Under the pieces are notes generated by a model. It made no database searches, was not told the origin of the DNA, and worked only from the letters and a program-made list of their open reading frames with translations. From positions 79,935,234 through 79,999,233 of the forward strand of contig OY970827.1 in the NCBI GenBank assembly GCA_963853835.1: a stretch of 64,000 nucleotides of DNA, written 5' to 3'. A program made the position numbers and the translations under genes. Numbering within the stretch: position 1 is the stretch's first letter; each line of letters begins with the position of its first letter. Shown in pieces: positions 38,001 through 50,420 of the stretch. This DNA is from Calendula officinalis. Its lineage: Eukaryota > Streptophyta > Magnoliopsida > Asterales > Asteraceae.

Positions 38001-41000
38001 ATTTTACCCATTTGATCTTAAGAGATAATACATAACCAAATCGACCATTTGTTTTGTTTAATTGATTATGCGGATGAATTTTCATTTTCAGGTCAGATAA
38101 TTGTGAAGCTGAACCGTTATTTCATTACTATCACATGAATGACTTGAGTGCTCTCATCAATGCACTGAATTTACTAAATGGTCCTTATGAAGATATATCA
38201 AAGGCCATTACCAAACACTGTCATAAATTCAATAAATTATATGGAGAAAAAAGTAAATTAGATTCAGAAAACACTTCTTTGTGTGTGAACGAGACCCCAA
38301 CTGAAGAAAAATCTTCAAAAACCCGATTGCACTCTTTGAAAAATGGCAATGAATTATCCAAAACAACCACAAGGAAACACGTGTCATCAAATCAGTTGGA
38401 AAAAAGTGGTTATTTGAATTTATATAGTTTTGCTAGAGTGGCTTCATCAGTGGCTGGAGATTGGATTAAAAAACCATCTGATAAAGCCTCTCAAACACCT
38501 ACAAAATCACTTGAGGAACTGATCACAATACAGATGAAAGCAATCACAAAGACATCTGTTGACTTTTGTTGGTCAAACATCCAAAACCTAAGTGCAGATG
38601 CTCGGAAAGAGAAATGTGGGTGGTGTCTGGCTTGCAAATTTCCAACCGATGATGGAAATTGTTTATTTTTTATGAATAATTCTACTGGTTTGGAGAATTT
38701 TACAACCGAATTGTTGGGATTTGATTCAGAAATAAGGAGAAATGATGGTGTTACTGATGTTATGTGTCATGTTTTGTATATTGAAGAACGTTTGCATGGT
38801 CTTTTGTTGGGTCCTTGGTTGAATCCTCATTTCCCAAAGGTTATTCGTGAAAGTTTTCTTGAGTCATCTGATATTGTGCCAGTTAAAGATCTGTTGCTCA
38901 TGGTAACATTTTTTTTTTAGCATCTAGGTTAATGATTAGATTAGGTAAATATATTGTTTCCATTAATAAGTAACATTATAAATAAGGATTAAGAGTAACC
39001 ATCCATCTCCAAGGTTGTGAAAGTCAGTCAGCTACCTAGTCGGTCGACCACCTTCAATCGATTAATCGGTATCTAGGCGGGTATTCTTAATTATAAAGGA
39101 ATTTATTTAAAAATAATAAATATTAGCAAATCCTTGCAAAATTATACAAACTACCATCGTAATTCAGTGATTTCCTATTTTTATATATAAACTACCTTCA
39201 CTCAAAAAAGTAACCCTAAAAATGTTTTTTTTAAATAATCAATTTTGACTTCAGTTGACCTTGAACAATTTTGACTGATATTGACCAATTTTGACCGAGA
39301 CCGATATATGCCCCGATTAGGAAATTTATCACTCGGTTGACCGCCGATAACCGCCCAGGCGCCGCCTAGACCGATTTTACAACACTGACCATCATCTAGG
39401 GGTGAGCACGGTCTAGAAACTGAAACTGAAAACGATGAATTTTCAAAACCGAAACCGAAATGATCACATGTTTTTGGTTTTTGTTCAGTTCGGTTTTGGT
39501 TCAGTTCGGTTTTGGTTCAGTTTTTTTAGCCTGAATGCTCATCCTATCCGAGGACCAGGCCGAACTGAACCGAACCAAAACCGATAAAACTGAAACCGAA
39601 AATGATGAATTTTCAAAACCGAACCGATTACATGTTTTCGGTTTTGGTTCGGTTCGGTTTTTATAGCTTAAATGTTCATCCTATCCGAGGGCCGGACCAA
39701 ACCGAACCGAAACCGATAAAACTGAAATCGACAATGATGAATTTTCAAAACCGAAATCGAACAGAGTACTTGTTTTTGGTTTCTGTTCGGTTCAATTTTT
39801 GTTGGTTTTCAGTTCGGTTCGGTTTTTTCGGTCCAAATGCTCACCCCTACCATCATGTTATGCTAAAAGCAACAAGGATAGCCAAAATATATAACTTATG
39901 CAACTTTTGTAAATACAAGTTATACAACATACATTTGACTTGCTACTTTTGTGTTCAGTTAGAGTCCAACATTTGGCCACGCGCGCTTTCAGACGATTGG
40001 GTCAAACACGTTGACTCAGTGGCTACAGTGGGGTCCGCATCTCATATTGTGACATCTAAGCTTCGTGTTGCTTCAAGAAATGTGGTTGGAAAGAAAAGAT
40101 CAAAGGGCTCAGATGCTTCTGAGCCCCATTCTTCTAAAAATGCATCAAGTGGTTTGGGATTGTTTTGGTGGAGAGGTGGTAGGCTTACAAGACAGCTGTT
40201 TAATTGGAAGGTTTTGCCTCATGATTTGGCTTCTAAAGCTGCCCGCCAAGGTTTGTGTTGAATTAATTTACACTAATCGTCCATGTGGTTTGTTTGAAAT
40301 TATGGATTTTGTCCCTTGAATCTTTTTGTTACATGGATAGTCTGTAATTTCTAAAAGAATGTATTATCCGTGTAATTGACAAAGTCGAGGGGCGAAATCC
40401 AAAGTTTCATACATACCCCAGGGGCGATTAATGTAATTTACCCTCGACTTAAATATGTAGTTTAGATTTACTCTAGAGGTGGCAAAATGTACAGGTTGGG
40501 TTATGTGTTTTAATAATAATCCATTTATTTTGCAACAAAACAATTATACTTCAGGTGGTGCTTAACATGTTTGACCCATTTCCAATTAAGCTATTTTAAA
40601 AAAAAAATTGATCAGTTAGAGATGAAGCATAACCAGAATTGACACTTTGATAAGTATATGGATTGAAATTGCTACTTTTCATTTACTCATATATAGTTTC
40701 AATTGGATAGTGGATCCAAATTGTTTGTTAATTTTGAGTTATTTAAGGTGGAAGCAAGAAGATTGATGGTGTACTATATCCTGAAAATTCTAATTTTCCA
40801 AAGAGAAGCAAAGCTCTTGTGTGGCGAGCTGCGGTTGAGTCAGCAGTTACTGCTCAACAGCTTGCTTTGCAGGTAACTTCACTGCTGATTCAGTTTCTTT
40901 TTGGGCAAGTGTCATAAAATGGCAATGTGGTTCGTTTTGGTAATTTTAACCTTTTTATGGTCCGTTTTGGCTATTCATTTTGGTATTATATTAATTCGGT

Positions 41001-44000
41001 TTTTTGGATAATTTCGAATGGTGTATATTTGGTTTTATGATGAATTTTCAGAAGGTTCTTTTTATCCGATTTGAGTTGTGTATATTTGGTTTCTGATAAA
41101 TTTCCATTTGGAATTCAACCAACTTAATTGATATTGAGTTATAAATTTATAGTAATTGATTTCAGTTTGAACTTTGGACCAATTTATAGAAGTTTAGTTA
41201 AAATCAGTTTTATTCGAATTCGGCCCGATTCAAACCAAATTCGAATCTTCAAACTCAAATCGGTTTTATGTCTGCTTTGAAACCTTAATATTAGTGATTT
41301 TAGTATTTTCTCTGTTTTCAGATAAGGGAACTCGATGCAAACATCAAATGGGAAGAGATTGAGAACAGCATGCATCTTGCAAAGATGGATAAGGAATCTT
41401 TAAAGTCAATGAGATCATTTAAAAAGGCTACAATTCGACGCAAGATTTCAGAAGGTTCTCGTGTGAAATATCTGGTAGATTTTGGAAAGAGAAGATTTAT
41501 ACCTGAAATCGTTGTAACAAACGGGTCAAAAGTTGATGACTCAGCAAGTGAAAGGAAGAAGTTTTGGGTGGAAGAATCCTATGTTCCTTTGTTTCTGTTA
41601 AAACCTTTTGAAGACAGAAGAATTGCATTAAAATCCAATAAAATTAGTCTGAATAATAGTCTTCCACTTGGCAGAAAAAAGTCAAAGAAAGATGCTTTTT
41701 CTTACCTTTTTTCTAGGGCTGAAAAGTCTCAGTGTGGCCACTGCAAAAAGGATGTTCTTGTCAGGTATCGTCCTTGTTAATGTTCTTGTTAATGCTATAA
41801 TACAAATTAGAGTAAATTACACAAATGGTCCTTTAGGTTTGTACCATATTACATATTAGGCGCTTTAGTTTCATAAATTACGCTGGTAGTCCTTATTTCT
41901 GAAACTATTGACACGTTTGGTCCTTTACCTAAACAGACGTGAACTTTTCCCTTCAAACATACGGGTTTTTATGGGTTTCAAATTGTTGAAGGGAAAGGTA
42001 AAATGACAGATTTACCCCTTGACGGGAAAAATAAACGTCTGTTTAGGTAAAGGACTGTTATGATCCCACATTGGCTAGAGTAAAAACTAAATGGTGGCTT
42101 ATAAGCCTAAGTGTCCCCTCCTCCTTCAAGCTAGCTTTTGGGAGTGAGTTCTACACTTGGACTTATGAGCATGGTGCGAGCCTAGTATGGGATGGGTTCG
42201 TATCAAATTGGTATCAGAGCACAAGATCCCGGGATGACCAAAAAAGTGGTGGATATCGACAATGATCTAGCGGAGCACAAAGCTGCCACCGCGGAACAGT
42301 TTAGTCGCATCGAAGCCATACAAACCGAAACGCAGCAGCGCATGGCCGCCATGCAAGCAGAATCGCAGCAGAGGTTCGAGGAGATGAATCGGAAACAGGA
42401 AGAGATGATGACGATTCTTCTCAGTCTCCAGCAGAAACAGCAACAACCTCCGCAGTACTCGCCGCCACCGGTTGTGACTGCCTCTGCCAAAATACTGCCG
42501 CCATTGGCTGTCACGGCAGCAGCCACCATACCGCCACTCCACCATACTCAACCACTTCCACCATCCCAATACGCCACTTTGACGCACCCACGACCACTGT
42601 CAACCGTACAACCACAACATCAGCCGAAGATTTCTTCCTCCGTTGCTTACACGAGTGGTCCTGAATTTCGATTCGGCTCGCACGGTTTCCCCATACCCGT
42701 TCGGAAAGCTGGGTATTCTTTTGCTTCGTTTTCAACTCGCTTGGGTCAACAATTTGTTGTGCCTGTTTTGTGGTATTACTTTGGTCTACAAAACATGGTA
42801 TTACAAGTCAAAACATGGGATCCGGGAATCACTTGAAGCCACACCTTGAGGACAAGGTGTTTTTGGGGGCGGAGTAATGATACGATCCTAATTAATTAAA
42901 ATTAGATAAGTATCATTATCAAATAGATAGTATTTAAATATCGAATGCTTATCCCTTTATTTTTGAATTCGTTTCCTGTTAGGATTAGGTTAGGGTTAGG
43001 AGCCGGGTCTATATAAACATAGATCAGGTCTTTCGTTTTAGTCATTGAGAAATTGAGTCGATTTATTTGTTTATCTTGTCGTTTATTGTTCTTAGGGAGA
43101 AACCTGGTTCTCCAATTCCAGGATTATCAATAAAGCATTCGATTGTTTGTGTCTTTAACTACCGGTTCGTATCATGGTGGCTTATAAGCCTAAGTGTCCC
43201 CTCCTCCTTCAAGCTAGCTTTTGGGAGTGAGTTCTACACTTGGACTTATGAGCATGGTGCGAGCCTAGTATGGGATGGGTTCGTATCAAGGACCAAACGT
43301 GTCAATAGTTTCAGATATAGGGACTATTAGTGTAGTTTATGAAACTAAAGGACCAAATATGTAATATGGTACAAACCTAAAGGACCATTTGCGTAATTCA
43401 CTCTACAAATTAAGATGTCATTTCCTCTGTAGTTGTACTGATGGCATCATTTCCCTTTTTTCTTTTTCTGTAATGCAGGGATGCTGTTAGCTGCCAGTAT
43501 TGTGAAGGTAATGCCTCTTTTTACCTGAATCGGTTGATTTGTAATTAATATATGGTGATTCATAACTTCATATATATCTATAGGTTGTTTCCATAAAACA
43601 CACGTGAGAAAGACAAGTGGAGGCACATACACCTGCCACAAATGCCATGCTGGCAAACCCGCAAAAGCCGGCCCGAAAAAAGGAAAATTAAATTCCCGAA
43701 AAACCAAAAAAGTCTCAAAAAAAGGTGTCAAAGGGAAGCAATCAGAACCCAAAAGTAAAGGTTTTGCTGTACCATTAAGGCGATCTGCTCGTGCAGCTAA
43801 ACTCGTTTCATTACAAAAAAAGAAGCCATTGAAAAAGAAAAAATCTGGTAAAAAAAAGAAGCAGGTGAAATCTGTTGTTAATGAAGTGGAAAAAGAAAAA
43901 CCCAAGGGTAAAAGAGGAAGACCAAGAAAAATAACAAACATAAGTTTTAAAAAGAAGAGATCACAGATGCAGGGTGCTGCTTATTGGCTCAATGGTCTTT

Positions 44001-45292
44001 TACTGTCTAGAAAGCTTGATGATGAACGGGTTCTTGATTTTAGGGCCAGGAATCATCTCGTGCGTTTTGGACCGTTGGATTGCTTCACTGATCGCCCTAA
44101 ATGCTGTCTTTGTGATGAACCTGAATTCAGTCCATTGTTGAATTATATTAATTGTGAGACCTGCAGAGGTAACCATAATCTTCTCTTCTTCTTGTTTGCA
44201 GTGTTGTTATTTTTTTGGTACTGATTGAAATGGGCCGGGTCGGGTTGGGTTGACCCGATACATCTTTTGTCCAGAATTTGGAAATTTGTTATGAAAATTA
44301 AGTGTCGAATATGAATACAAACATATATTATTGGGTTAGTTATGTTTAGTCCTCAAACTTCCACTTATTTATCGTTTTAACCGAGACGTTTTTTTGGAAC
44401 TGGCTTTATCCTAACCTTTGGCTGCCTGACTTTGTGTTTAACCTATAAAGTTTTCTTGACATAGTGTTTAATCCTTAAAGTTTCACCTATTTTGCAGTTT
44501 AACCTTTAAACTTTTTCTCTCTCAATGTTTCACCTATCTTTCAATTGACAACATCTATATTATTCAAAAAAACAATCATAAAAAGTTACTATAATAAATA
44601 TAACATTAAATTCATTATTTATACAAGTGTAACCATTGCGAAAAAAAGTTTAGAGGTTAAACCGCCAAATAACTGGGTTTTGTAAGTATTAACATGTCAT
44701 AATGATTTTACCTTCTAAGTTTAGGATAAAATCATTGCCAAAAAAAGTTTGAAGTGTTAAATCGCCAAATAAGTAGAAGTTTGAAAATTAAACGTAAATA
44801 ACATTATATTATTTCAATAACAAACTTATTTTTTTGAATAAAAATGACAGAGTTTCTATGCTTTAAAAGTACATTTTGGCTCAACCCGTTAGAGATAAAT
44901 AATACCCAAATCAACCATGTCAAACAAATACATGTACTTACTTAATTGTCTAATATATCTGATTATATACTGTGTTCTGCACAGAGTGGTACCATGGGGA
45001 TGCTTTTGGGCTTAAAAATGAACAAATAGAGGTTATTGTCGGGTTTAAGTGCCACAAGTGTCGCGAAAGGCCCCAACCCATCTGCCCCCACTTACATCCT
45101 GGCCAATCAAAATTGAGTGAGGAGGAGACTCGGTGTGCTGATGTGGCATCAAGTGAAGTAGATTTGGAGCAGAAAGCCGATATGTTGAGTGAAGAAGCTT
45201 TTGTAAAGCAAGCTGATGCAGAAACCATGAGTGCAGCCCATGCGCCTGAGTCAACTCACCATGAGTTTGGGCCCACAAGATACATTAACTGA
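35067..45292 (+). CDS. PTM: DDT/PHD chromatin-associated regulator, PTM-like
   Basis: Nine exons join in phase to 1,491 codons: 35067-36352, 36818-37414, 38092-38902, 39959-40250, 40748-40872, 41322-41764, 43479-43507, 43584-44168, 44985-45292. Residues 1-55 (VRKQFKGFG, YENGDSEEIDFSEL) form a Tudor-like N-terminus. An acidic, Asn/Ser-rich region follows with DLNLDLN near residue 166. A DDT domain lies at about 350-450 (NLFSVYSFLRSFS). A PHD finger starts near 548 (CCLCKMDGNLICCDGC to WYCPEC). Further Cys-rich segments are CGWCLACKF (38616 on) and, at the C-terminus, two PHD-like units separated by a Lys-rich region with an AT-hook core GKRGRPRK. Family members read histone marks; Arabidopsis PTM is reported to carry chloroplast signals to the nucleus. 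The second Arabidopsis paralogue group is an equally good match, so the symbol is provisional. Introns 1, 2, 3, 4 and 6 carry transposons. Confidence 0.92.
36383..36764. mobile_element. MULE-type MITE, copy 3 (PTM intron 1)
   Basis: GAGTAAATTAC terminus, with a decayed TATACTC at the other end. The flanks TGTTATTCG and TGTTATTTG match at 8 of 9 positions. It fills most of the first intron and begins about 30 nt after its donor. Confidence 0.82.
37618..37994. mobile_element. MULE-type MITE, copy 4 (PTM intron 2)
   Basis: GAGTAAATTAC / GTAATTTACTC ends, with a 9-bp duplication TTATTGATT and TTATCGATT (8 of 9 match). Confidence 0.86.
39397..39849. mobile_element. hAT-type MITE in PTM intron 3
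   Basis: The termini are TAGGGGTGAGCA and TGCTCACCCCTA. The 8-bp flanks CCATCATC and CCATCATG match at 7 positions. The interior is a set of three or so diverged repeats of about 120 bp, each rich in 'aaccgaa' and 'ttcggtt'. Confidence 0.85.
40262..40447. repeat. MITE-like sequence, 'gtccct' family (PTM intron 4)
   Basis: Inverted match to 7863-8051. It starts with 'tttacactaatcgtcc' and ends with 'gggcgattaatgtaattt', which gives weakly complementary ends. No clear target duplication. Confidence 0.5.
41810..43403. mobile_element. MULE-type MITE, copy 5, split by a retroelement (PTM intron 6)
   Basis: Left part 41810-42055 and right part 43294-43403 join to a normal family member. The 9-bp duplication TACAAATTA is perfect on both sides (41801-41809 and 43404-43412). 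The retroelement at 42056-43288 was inserted into it later. Confidence 0.9.
42056..43288 (+). mobile_element. Internally deleted LTR element with unlike LTRs, nested in a MITE
   Basis: A perfect 5-bp duplication AGGAC flanks the whole (42051-42055 and 43289-43293). The left LTR is 42056-42205 (150 bp, TGTTATGATCCC to CGTATCA), followed by a canonical primer-binding site TGGTATCAGAGC at 42209-42220. The internal part begins with a gag-like frame from 42237 (coiled, Gln/Met-rich, then Pro-rich) and soon joins a pol C-terminus-like end near 42840 and a purine tract TTTTTGGGGGCGGAG. The right side has a different LTR-like unit of 297 bp (42878-43174, TGATACGATCC to CGTATCA, with CTATATAAACAT) followed by a 114-bp copy (43175-43288) of the end of the left LTR, identical by eye. 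It is non-autonomous. Confidence 0.85.
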
Positions 45293-46523
45293 AGATTCTT
45301 CATGTGTTGGAGAAGGAAAGTTTGTTAACTGATAATAAACATGATGAAGCAGTCAGGTGAAGCTATGTTGATTGAAGCAAATGAAGAAGATTGATTGGGG
45401 TGAGTTAGGAGTTTATTAGTCTATAGATTAATTAGCATTGGTTGATTTATCATATTGTTAGATTGAGTTGAGTTGTTTAAAAACACAAACTGCTTTTGAG
45501 ATGATTTTACTTGGAATTTGCACTAGGAATGTTCTTTGCCTTCTTTTTACAATGTCATTAATCCTACTACTTTAACAATGGTAGTAGGTGGAATGTACTA
45601 CTTTTCTTTTGGTTCATGTAGCCATGGGTTTTTTTCAACTCATTTTTTCCTTAGTTTTTTATATGTTCATCACCAATATGTTGAAACTCTTAAAGCTATG
45701 GCCCCCCCATGTAAATATAAAACTACATAAAGTTCATCATTTTCACGTCAAATTGGTATGTTAAAGCCCATGTTTTTTAAGTAGTTGTGGATCGAGTCTT
45801 GACTGAGTTAACCGCTAAATACTTCTTTGGAAGCGATTAAGAACCCTCCTCTATATATAATTTAGTTACTCACATGTTTGTTTTGTTTAATCCTTATTTA
45901 TTTTTACCTTTTATAGTATTAAATTGATTTAAATTTCTGATCTATGTGTTTTATGCTATACTTGTAAATTATATTTAAAATTTTAAAACAAATGGTAATT
46001 TACAACTAAATTCTCCCGCCAAGACCCGTGTGGCAACACATGGTTGCCACCTAGGCTTGACGACACAAGCCACCAAATATCATAAAATAGTTTAACTATT
46101 AAATATTAATTAATCATTTTTCTTACCTAAATAATATATATAAACTCATATTTAATGACTTATAAATTATTCAAAAAATGAAAAATGCAAAACTTGTGAA
46201 ATTTGTTTTCAAAAGCTACAAGCAAATGCATGTTTCTTATCGTAAACGAAATATATGAGCAACAATAAGCGTGAGTTTTGTTTGCAAAAGATGACCCAGC
46301 ACCATTTGGATTATTGGTAGATAAGAATAATGTGAGCCCAAATCGTTTAAAATGTGAATAAAAGTCTATATATCGCTTTCACATACTTCTATAAGAGAAA
46401 AATCACGTGGTTAGAAATAAGTACAAGTCCAAATTAGTCCATAAATCATAATTAGTAGTTCTTTTTAAACGATACATATGTAACGTTCTATCAAATATAT
46501 GCTTCTCATTTTCCCACTTAGCA
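45293..46523. other. Intergenic, no recognised gene
   Basis: 3' flank of the PTM-like gene, then AT-rich spacer. A weak match to a gene or element could not be supported. Confidence 0.5.
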
Positions 46524-47277
46524 ATGGCTTCCACCATTCTCAACGGATCTTCAACCACATTCTATAAAACACTTGCAATTTCGGCATCCGTACTTCTCAT
46601 TTGTGTCGTTCTCTTGTTCTCAAACCAAACCACTCGTCTCAAAACCGAGTTTTTTCACGTCACAAAACCCGAACCCCGTGACACCACCAACATTTCCCAC
46701 CTTGTATTTGGACTCTTGGGGTCTACAAACGCATGGCACCACAGAAAATCCTACATAGAGTCATGGTGGCGCCCCAACATGACACGTGGCTTCCTCTACC
46801 TTGACACACCCCCAACCGACGATCTTTTACCATGGTCGCCGTTATCTCCACCGTTCCGTATTTCCGATGATATTACAAGAAATAAATCACGTTGCACCAA
46901 TCATGGCTCGCAAGGTGCATGCGGTTGTTGAGGTTTATAGGGAAGAGAAACAAGGGGTGCGGTGGTATATCATGGGAGACGATGATTCAATGTTTTTTAT
47001 TGACAATTTGGTGGATGTTTTGTCCAAATATGATCATACTAAGTACATGTATATTGGTGGCCATTCGGAGTGTATAATGTCGAACCAAATTTATTCATAT
47101 GACATCGGGTTTCGTGGGGCTGGACTAATAATGAGTTATCCGTTGGTAGAAATGGTACACAAAAATATAGAAGATTGCTTTAGAAGGTACCCGTATTTGA
47201 ACAGCGCTGACCTGATTTTAATGACTTGTGTCAATGATTTTGGAGTTTCTATGACTGCTCATCAAGGGCTTCACCAG
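46524..47277 (+). pseudogene. DUF604 Fringe-like glycosyltransferase (GT31), frameshifted and truncated
   Basis: The first exon resembles plant DUF604 proteins, type II Golgi-membrane glycosyltransferases. Frame 1 (46524 to about 46875) gives a short cytosolic tail, a hydrophobic anchor at residues 15-33, and the family segments HLVFGLLGSTNAWHHRK and ESWWRPNMTRGFLYLD. The homology then moves by +1: from about 46866 the family continues with INHVAPIMARKVHAVVEV, the metal-binding GDDDS (about 46978), and GFRGAGLIMSYPL. A splice donor CAG|GTATCA at 47278 sits where the family usually has an intron, but I cannot find the second exon downstream. With a frameshift and no 3' part it is most likely dead; an assembly error at the shift is the alternative. 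Confidence 0.82.
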
Positions 47278-47837
47278 GTATCACTAATCTAAGTATGAAT
47301 ATTTTATATTTCTCGGCTACATATAAACCAATCATGATTAAAAAATATATTGTATGCGAAAAAGTAATTAGAAAAAAGTTATAAACAAAAGAAAAATACA
47401 ATAAGTTATAGATATATGGTAGGTTATACATATGTACCAATCATATAGTTTAATTATCAAAATTTTAAAGTACTACAAAAATAGTGAAATACATAAGTAT
47501 ACTTTGGTGCTTAATTTTTTTGACATTAAAGGAAAAGAATTGTATTCTATTTTAATAAATAGAATTTAGTGAGATTTCTTTGGTATTCAATTCTTTTCTT
47601 TTAAGCAATGTAGTATGGGTGGCTTGGCCACGGCATGAGCCATGGGACAACAACAAAGAAAATAAGATCCCACATTGCTATAATACAACTCATAAACAAA
47701 CTTTCACATCTATAAAAGTGTACTCTTTCCACATAGCAAGTTATTATCCATCAATCAACATAGATGCATGTATATGTGTATTAAAATACACCAACCACAT
47801 GTGTTGTGTTTAGTATTTTTTTTTTTTTTGAACTTTT

Positions 47838-48003
47838 GAACAAATACTCATCGGGTAACCCATACCCGCACGGGGATTGTTCTACCCGAACTCGACGTGG
47901 ATTACGCGGGCGCGGGCGGGGACGGGTATGGGGCTTGGAGCTCGGGTGCGGGTACGGGTTTTGCAATACCCGCTACTACCCGCGCCCGTTGGCATCACTA
48001 CAT
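47838..48003. repeat. GC-rich 'gggtacccg' repeat patch
   Basis: Dense copies of CCCG, GGGTA and CGGGT motifs in both orientations within AT-rich DNA. It looks like the subterminal part of a hAT-type element such as that at 20402-20957, but ends and target duplication are not visible. Confidence 0.4.
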
Positions 48004-48059
48004 GGAGGTTATGTGGCACAAGTAATTACTTTTCACTCTTCTTCACTATTAATAATAAT

Positions 48060-49202
48060 AATAAAGGAATGCAAGTGATTGCGGAATAAAGTAGAATTAA
48101 AATTCTAGTCTAATGATTTAGAGAGAAAGACAAATTACAATCATAGTTAAGACAAATACTTATAACAAATAATTGAATACCAGAACAGACACAAAGATCA
48201 ATTCAAGTACAAATTGATCGTATTGAGTAATGCTCTATGTGCATTAAGAAATCTAATATCACAAGTACGTAGTGTAAGCTTGGGCGTGAATTCTTACTAA
48301 TATGTTTGCACCATGTCGTCTATTTATAGGCTCTGTAATGATGACAACTAAGCTACACCATTATTGGCCCATATGCACGAATTATATTGGTGTTAAGGTT
48401 TTCACACTTTTAGCATGTTTCAACATACTTTCATTATGGTATTTTGTTTTCTAGTGTATCACTATAATATTCCATCTTAGTGACACTTCAACTCCAGTGT
48501 CTTGATATATACTTTGTTTAACAACTTCAGTTTCAGTGTCTTGACAACTTGATGCTTCATAAAGAATGATACTTGAACTTATATTTGTCTTCAAAATTCA
48601 GTATAACATTTGTCAAGCACACACACTGAACCTATCACGATCTGAACTATGATCACATGATGATTCTACATATGGAATATATATTTGGACCACGTGTATT
48701 CAAATAGTATAGTGAGATGATTAACATAACACTAAACTTGTAAATCATGAGTGTTTGATTATCTACAATTTGAAACATGCATTTAAATTGCCTTTTAACC
48801 TTTGTCTAGCTATTTGTCTTCTTAAATCAGATACATTAGTGAGCATTTTCAACGAGCAACCTATGTAATCGAAGTTGTGTCAATTGAATATCTTTAAGCT
48901 TAATTTTTTAGTGGAATCATGGAAAGGAATTTGTAGTATAAGTTTATTTATCAAATTCACACATACATAACTTATGAATTAAACCACACTGTTTAAATCA
49001 TTGTCAAAAAAAATATTAAAGTCGACTTTCAAAATGATAAAACATGTGGGTTTAACCATTAATCCTCCATTAAAGCTTTTGAAAGCTTAAGGAATGAAAA
49101 ACATTATAAACTCATTAACTGTTCTTCCTCCCACCAATGTGGGAACTTATCAACTTACAATTATTAATTAATATTTTCATTAACTAATAATTATTTCCAA
49201 CA
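48060..49202 (-). repeat. Possible LTR-type sequence, minus strand
   Basis: On the minus strand the stretch starts TGTTGGAAATAATTATTAG at 49202, much like the LTR boundary at 50150. No purine tract, primer site or second LTR was found, so this is weak. Confidence 0.3.
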
Positions 49203-49649
49203 CAAATAACATATAACATATATATAATAAAACAAAGGCTACATCTTAAACTCATATTTTGTTAGTTATAGTTTTTGGCTTTGTTGTAATGTGTTTCATA
49301 TTTTGAATCAATGCATATTTAATATTTTTTACAAATAAAAAAAAACTAATTTATAATTAAACTTTTTATGGTTTTTTGTTGACAATCGAAACATCATTTG
49401 GTGCGAGGAACTGAAAAGGGAAATGTACCTAATAAACCTATGAGAGTGATGGTTGCTTGATTACCAAACAACTTGTTCCTGAAAATGGAAACCATGAAAG
49501 CATATAATGAGATGACTAACACCTAAACGTAACATGAGAATTGTGTTGTAAAGCTTATATATTCGGTGATTAAATATTTAGACAATTAAGATATTAAAAC
49601 CGTAATTGATATTGATAATTCAATATCATAATCAACAAATAAGAAAGAA

Positions 49650-50150
49650 CCAAATGGAATGAACACACCTGATTCTTGATGAAATAACGAACTGCACGGA
49701 ATTATGATTCCTGTCCTTTAAGGTTTTTACGCGCTCTATATGCTGCAAGCCTCATCGTAGAACCCCAGGATTTGATGCAGTTTATCGGTATTATTCTACA
49801 GCACTAGAATTACCAATAACACAAAGTGATTGCTTGGAAACACATGATGAATATCAAAACACAATATCATGAGAGGAGAGCTTATGAGAGGAGAGCTTAT
49901 GATTTTTGGTGTGTGGAACTTCACAACTAGAAGTTGTTTATATAGGCTCTCAAGCCTCGAAGGAGAGCTTAATGACATTCAAACCAATAGTCTTGTAACT
50001 CTTAATTAAATTCAACATTATGTCACATATTATGGCATTTAGTGTCATTGGTTATGACATTTCAAAGATGCTAATAAAATATTAAGTTCCACAACTCTCA
50101 TGATAGATAGGAAATTTACCAACTTACAAATACCTTTGTAATTTCCAACA
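49650..50150 (-). mobile_element. LTR fragment with polypurine tract, minus strand
   Basis: On the minus strand a purine run GGTGGGGGA lies just before TGTTGGAAATTACAAAGG at 50150, the usual junction of polypurine tract and 3' LTR. A TATA-like CCTATATAAACAAC occurs near 49940 on that strand. The inner end of the LTR and its partner are not defined. The 50151-50420 segment may be leftover internal sequence. Confidence 0.5.
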
Positions 50151-50420
50151 ATCCCCCACCAAGTTTTACTCAACTCAGCTCATTAGACAATAACATTTAG
50201 TTTCCGGTAGGTGGAAATTCTCGAAGTACAGTGCACATATATGTCCAACAGTGGGGAGGCAATCTTTCTGCTCTCATCAGTGATGGCTATTCCCAGCATT
50301 CGGCCCATGTTCATGCTAGCCCACTCAATGAGCCGATAATTATTGATGGGGATATATGGATGGTCCGCCCCAACAGCTGGCCTCGGCCCACCATCTCATT
50401 CAATTCTGGGGCTGCCCATT

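Noticed and set aside
42056..42205. Weak resemblance of the left LTR end (GCGAGCCTAGTATGGGATGGGT) to the 5S rRNA internal promoter, as in Cassandra elements
   Set aside because: Only about two thirds of positions match over 25-30 nt and the rest of a 5S gene is absent. The sequence fits better with common TRIM-type LTRs of plants. An alignment to 5S rRNA would decide.
42203..42587. Long minus-strand open frames opposite the gag-like region
   Set aside because: They mirror a compositionally biased Gln/Pro-rich gag segment on the plus strand and show no protein features.
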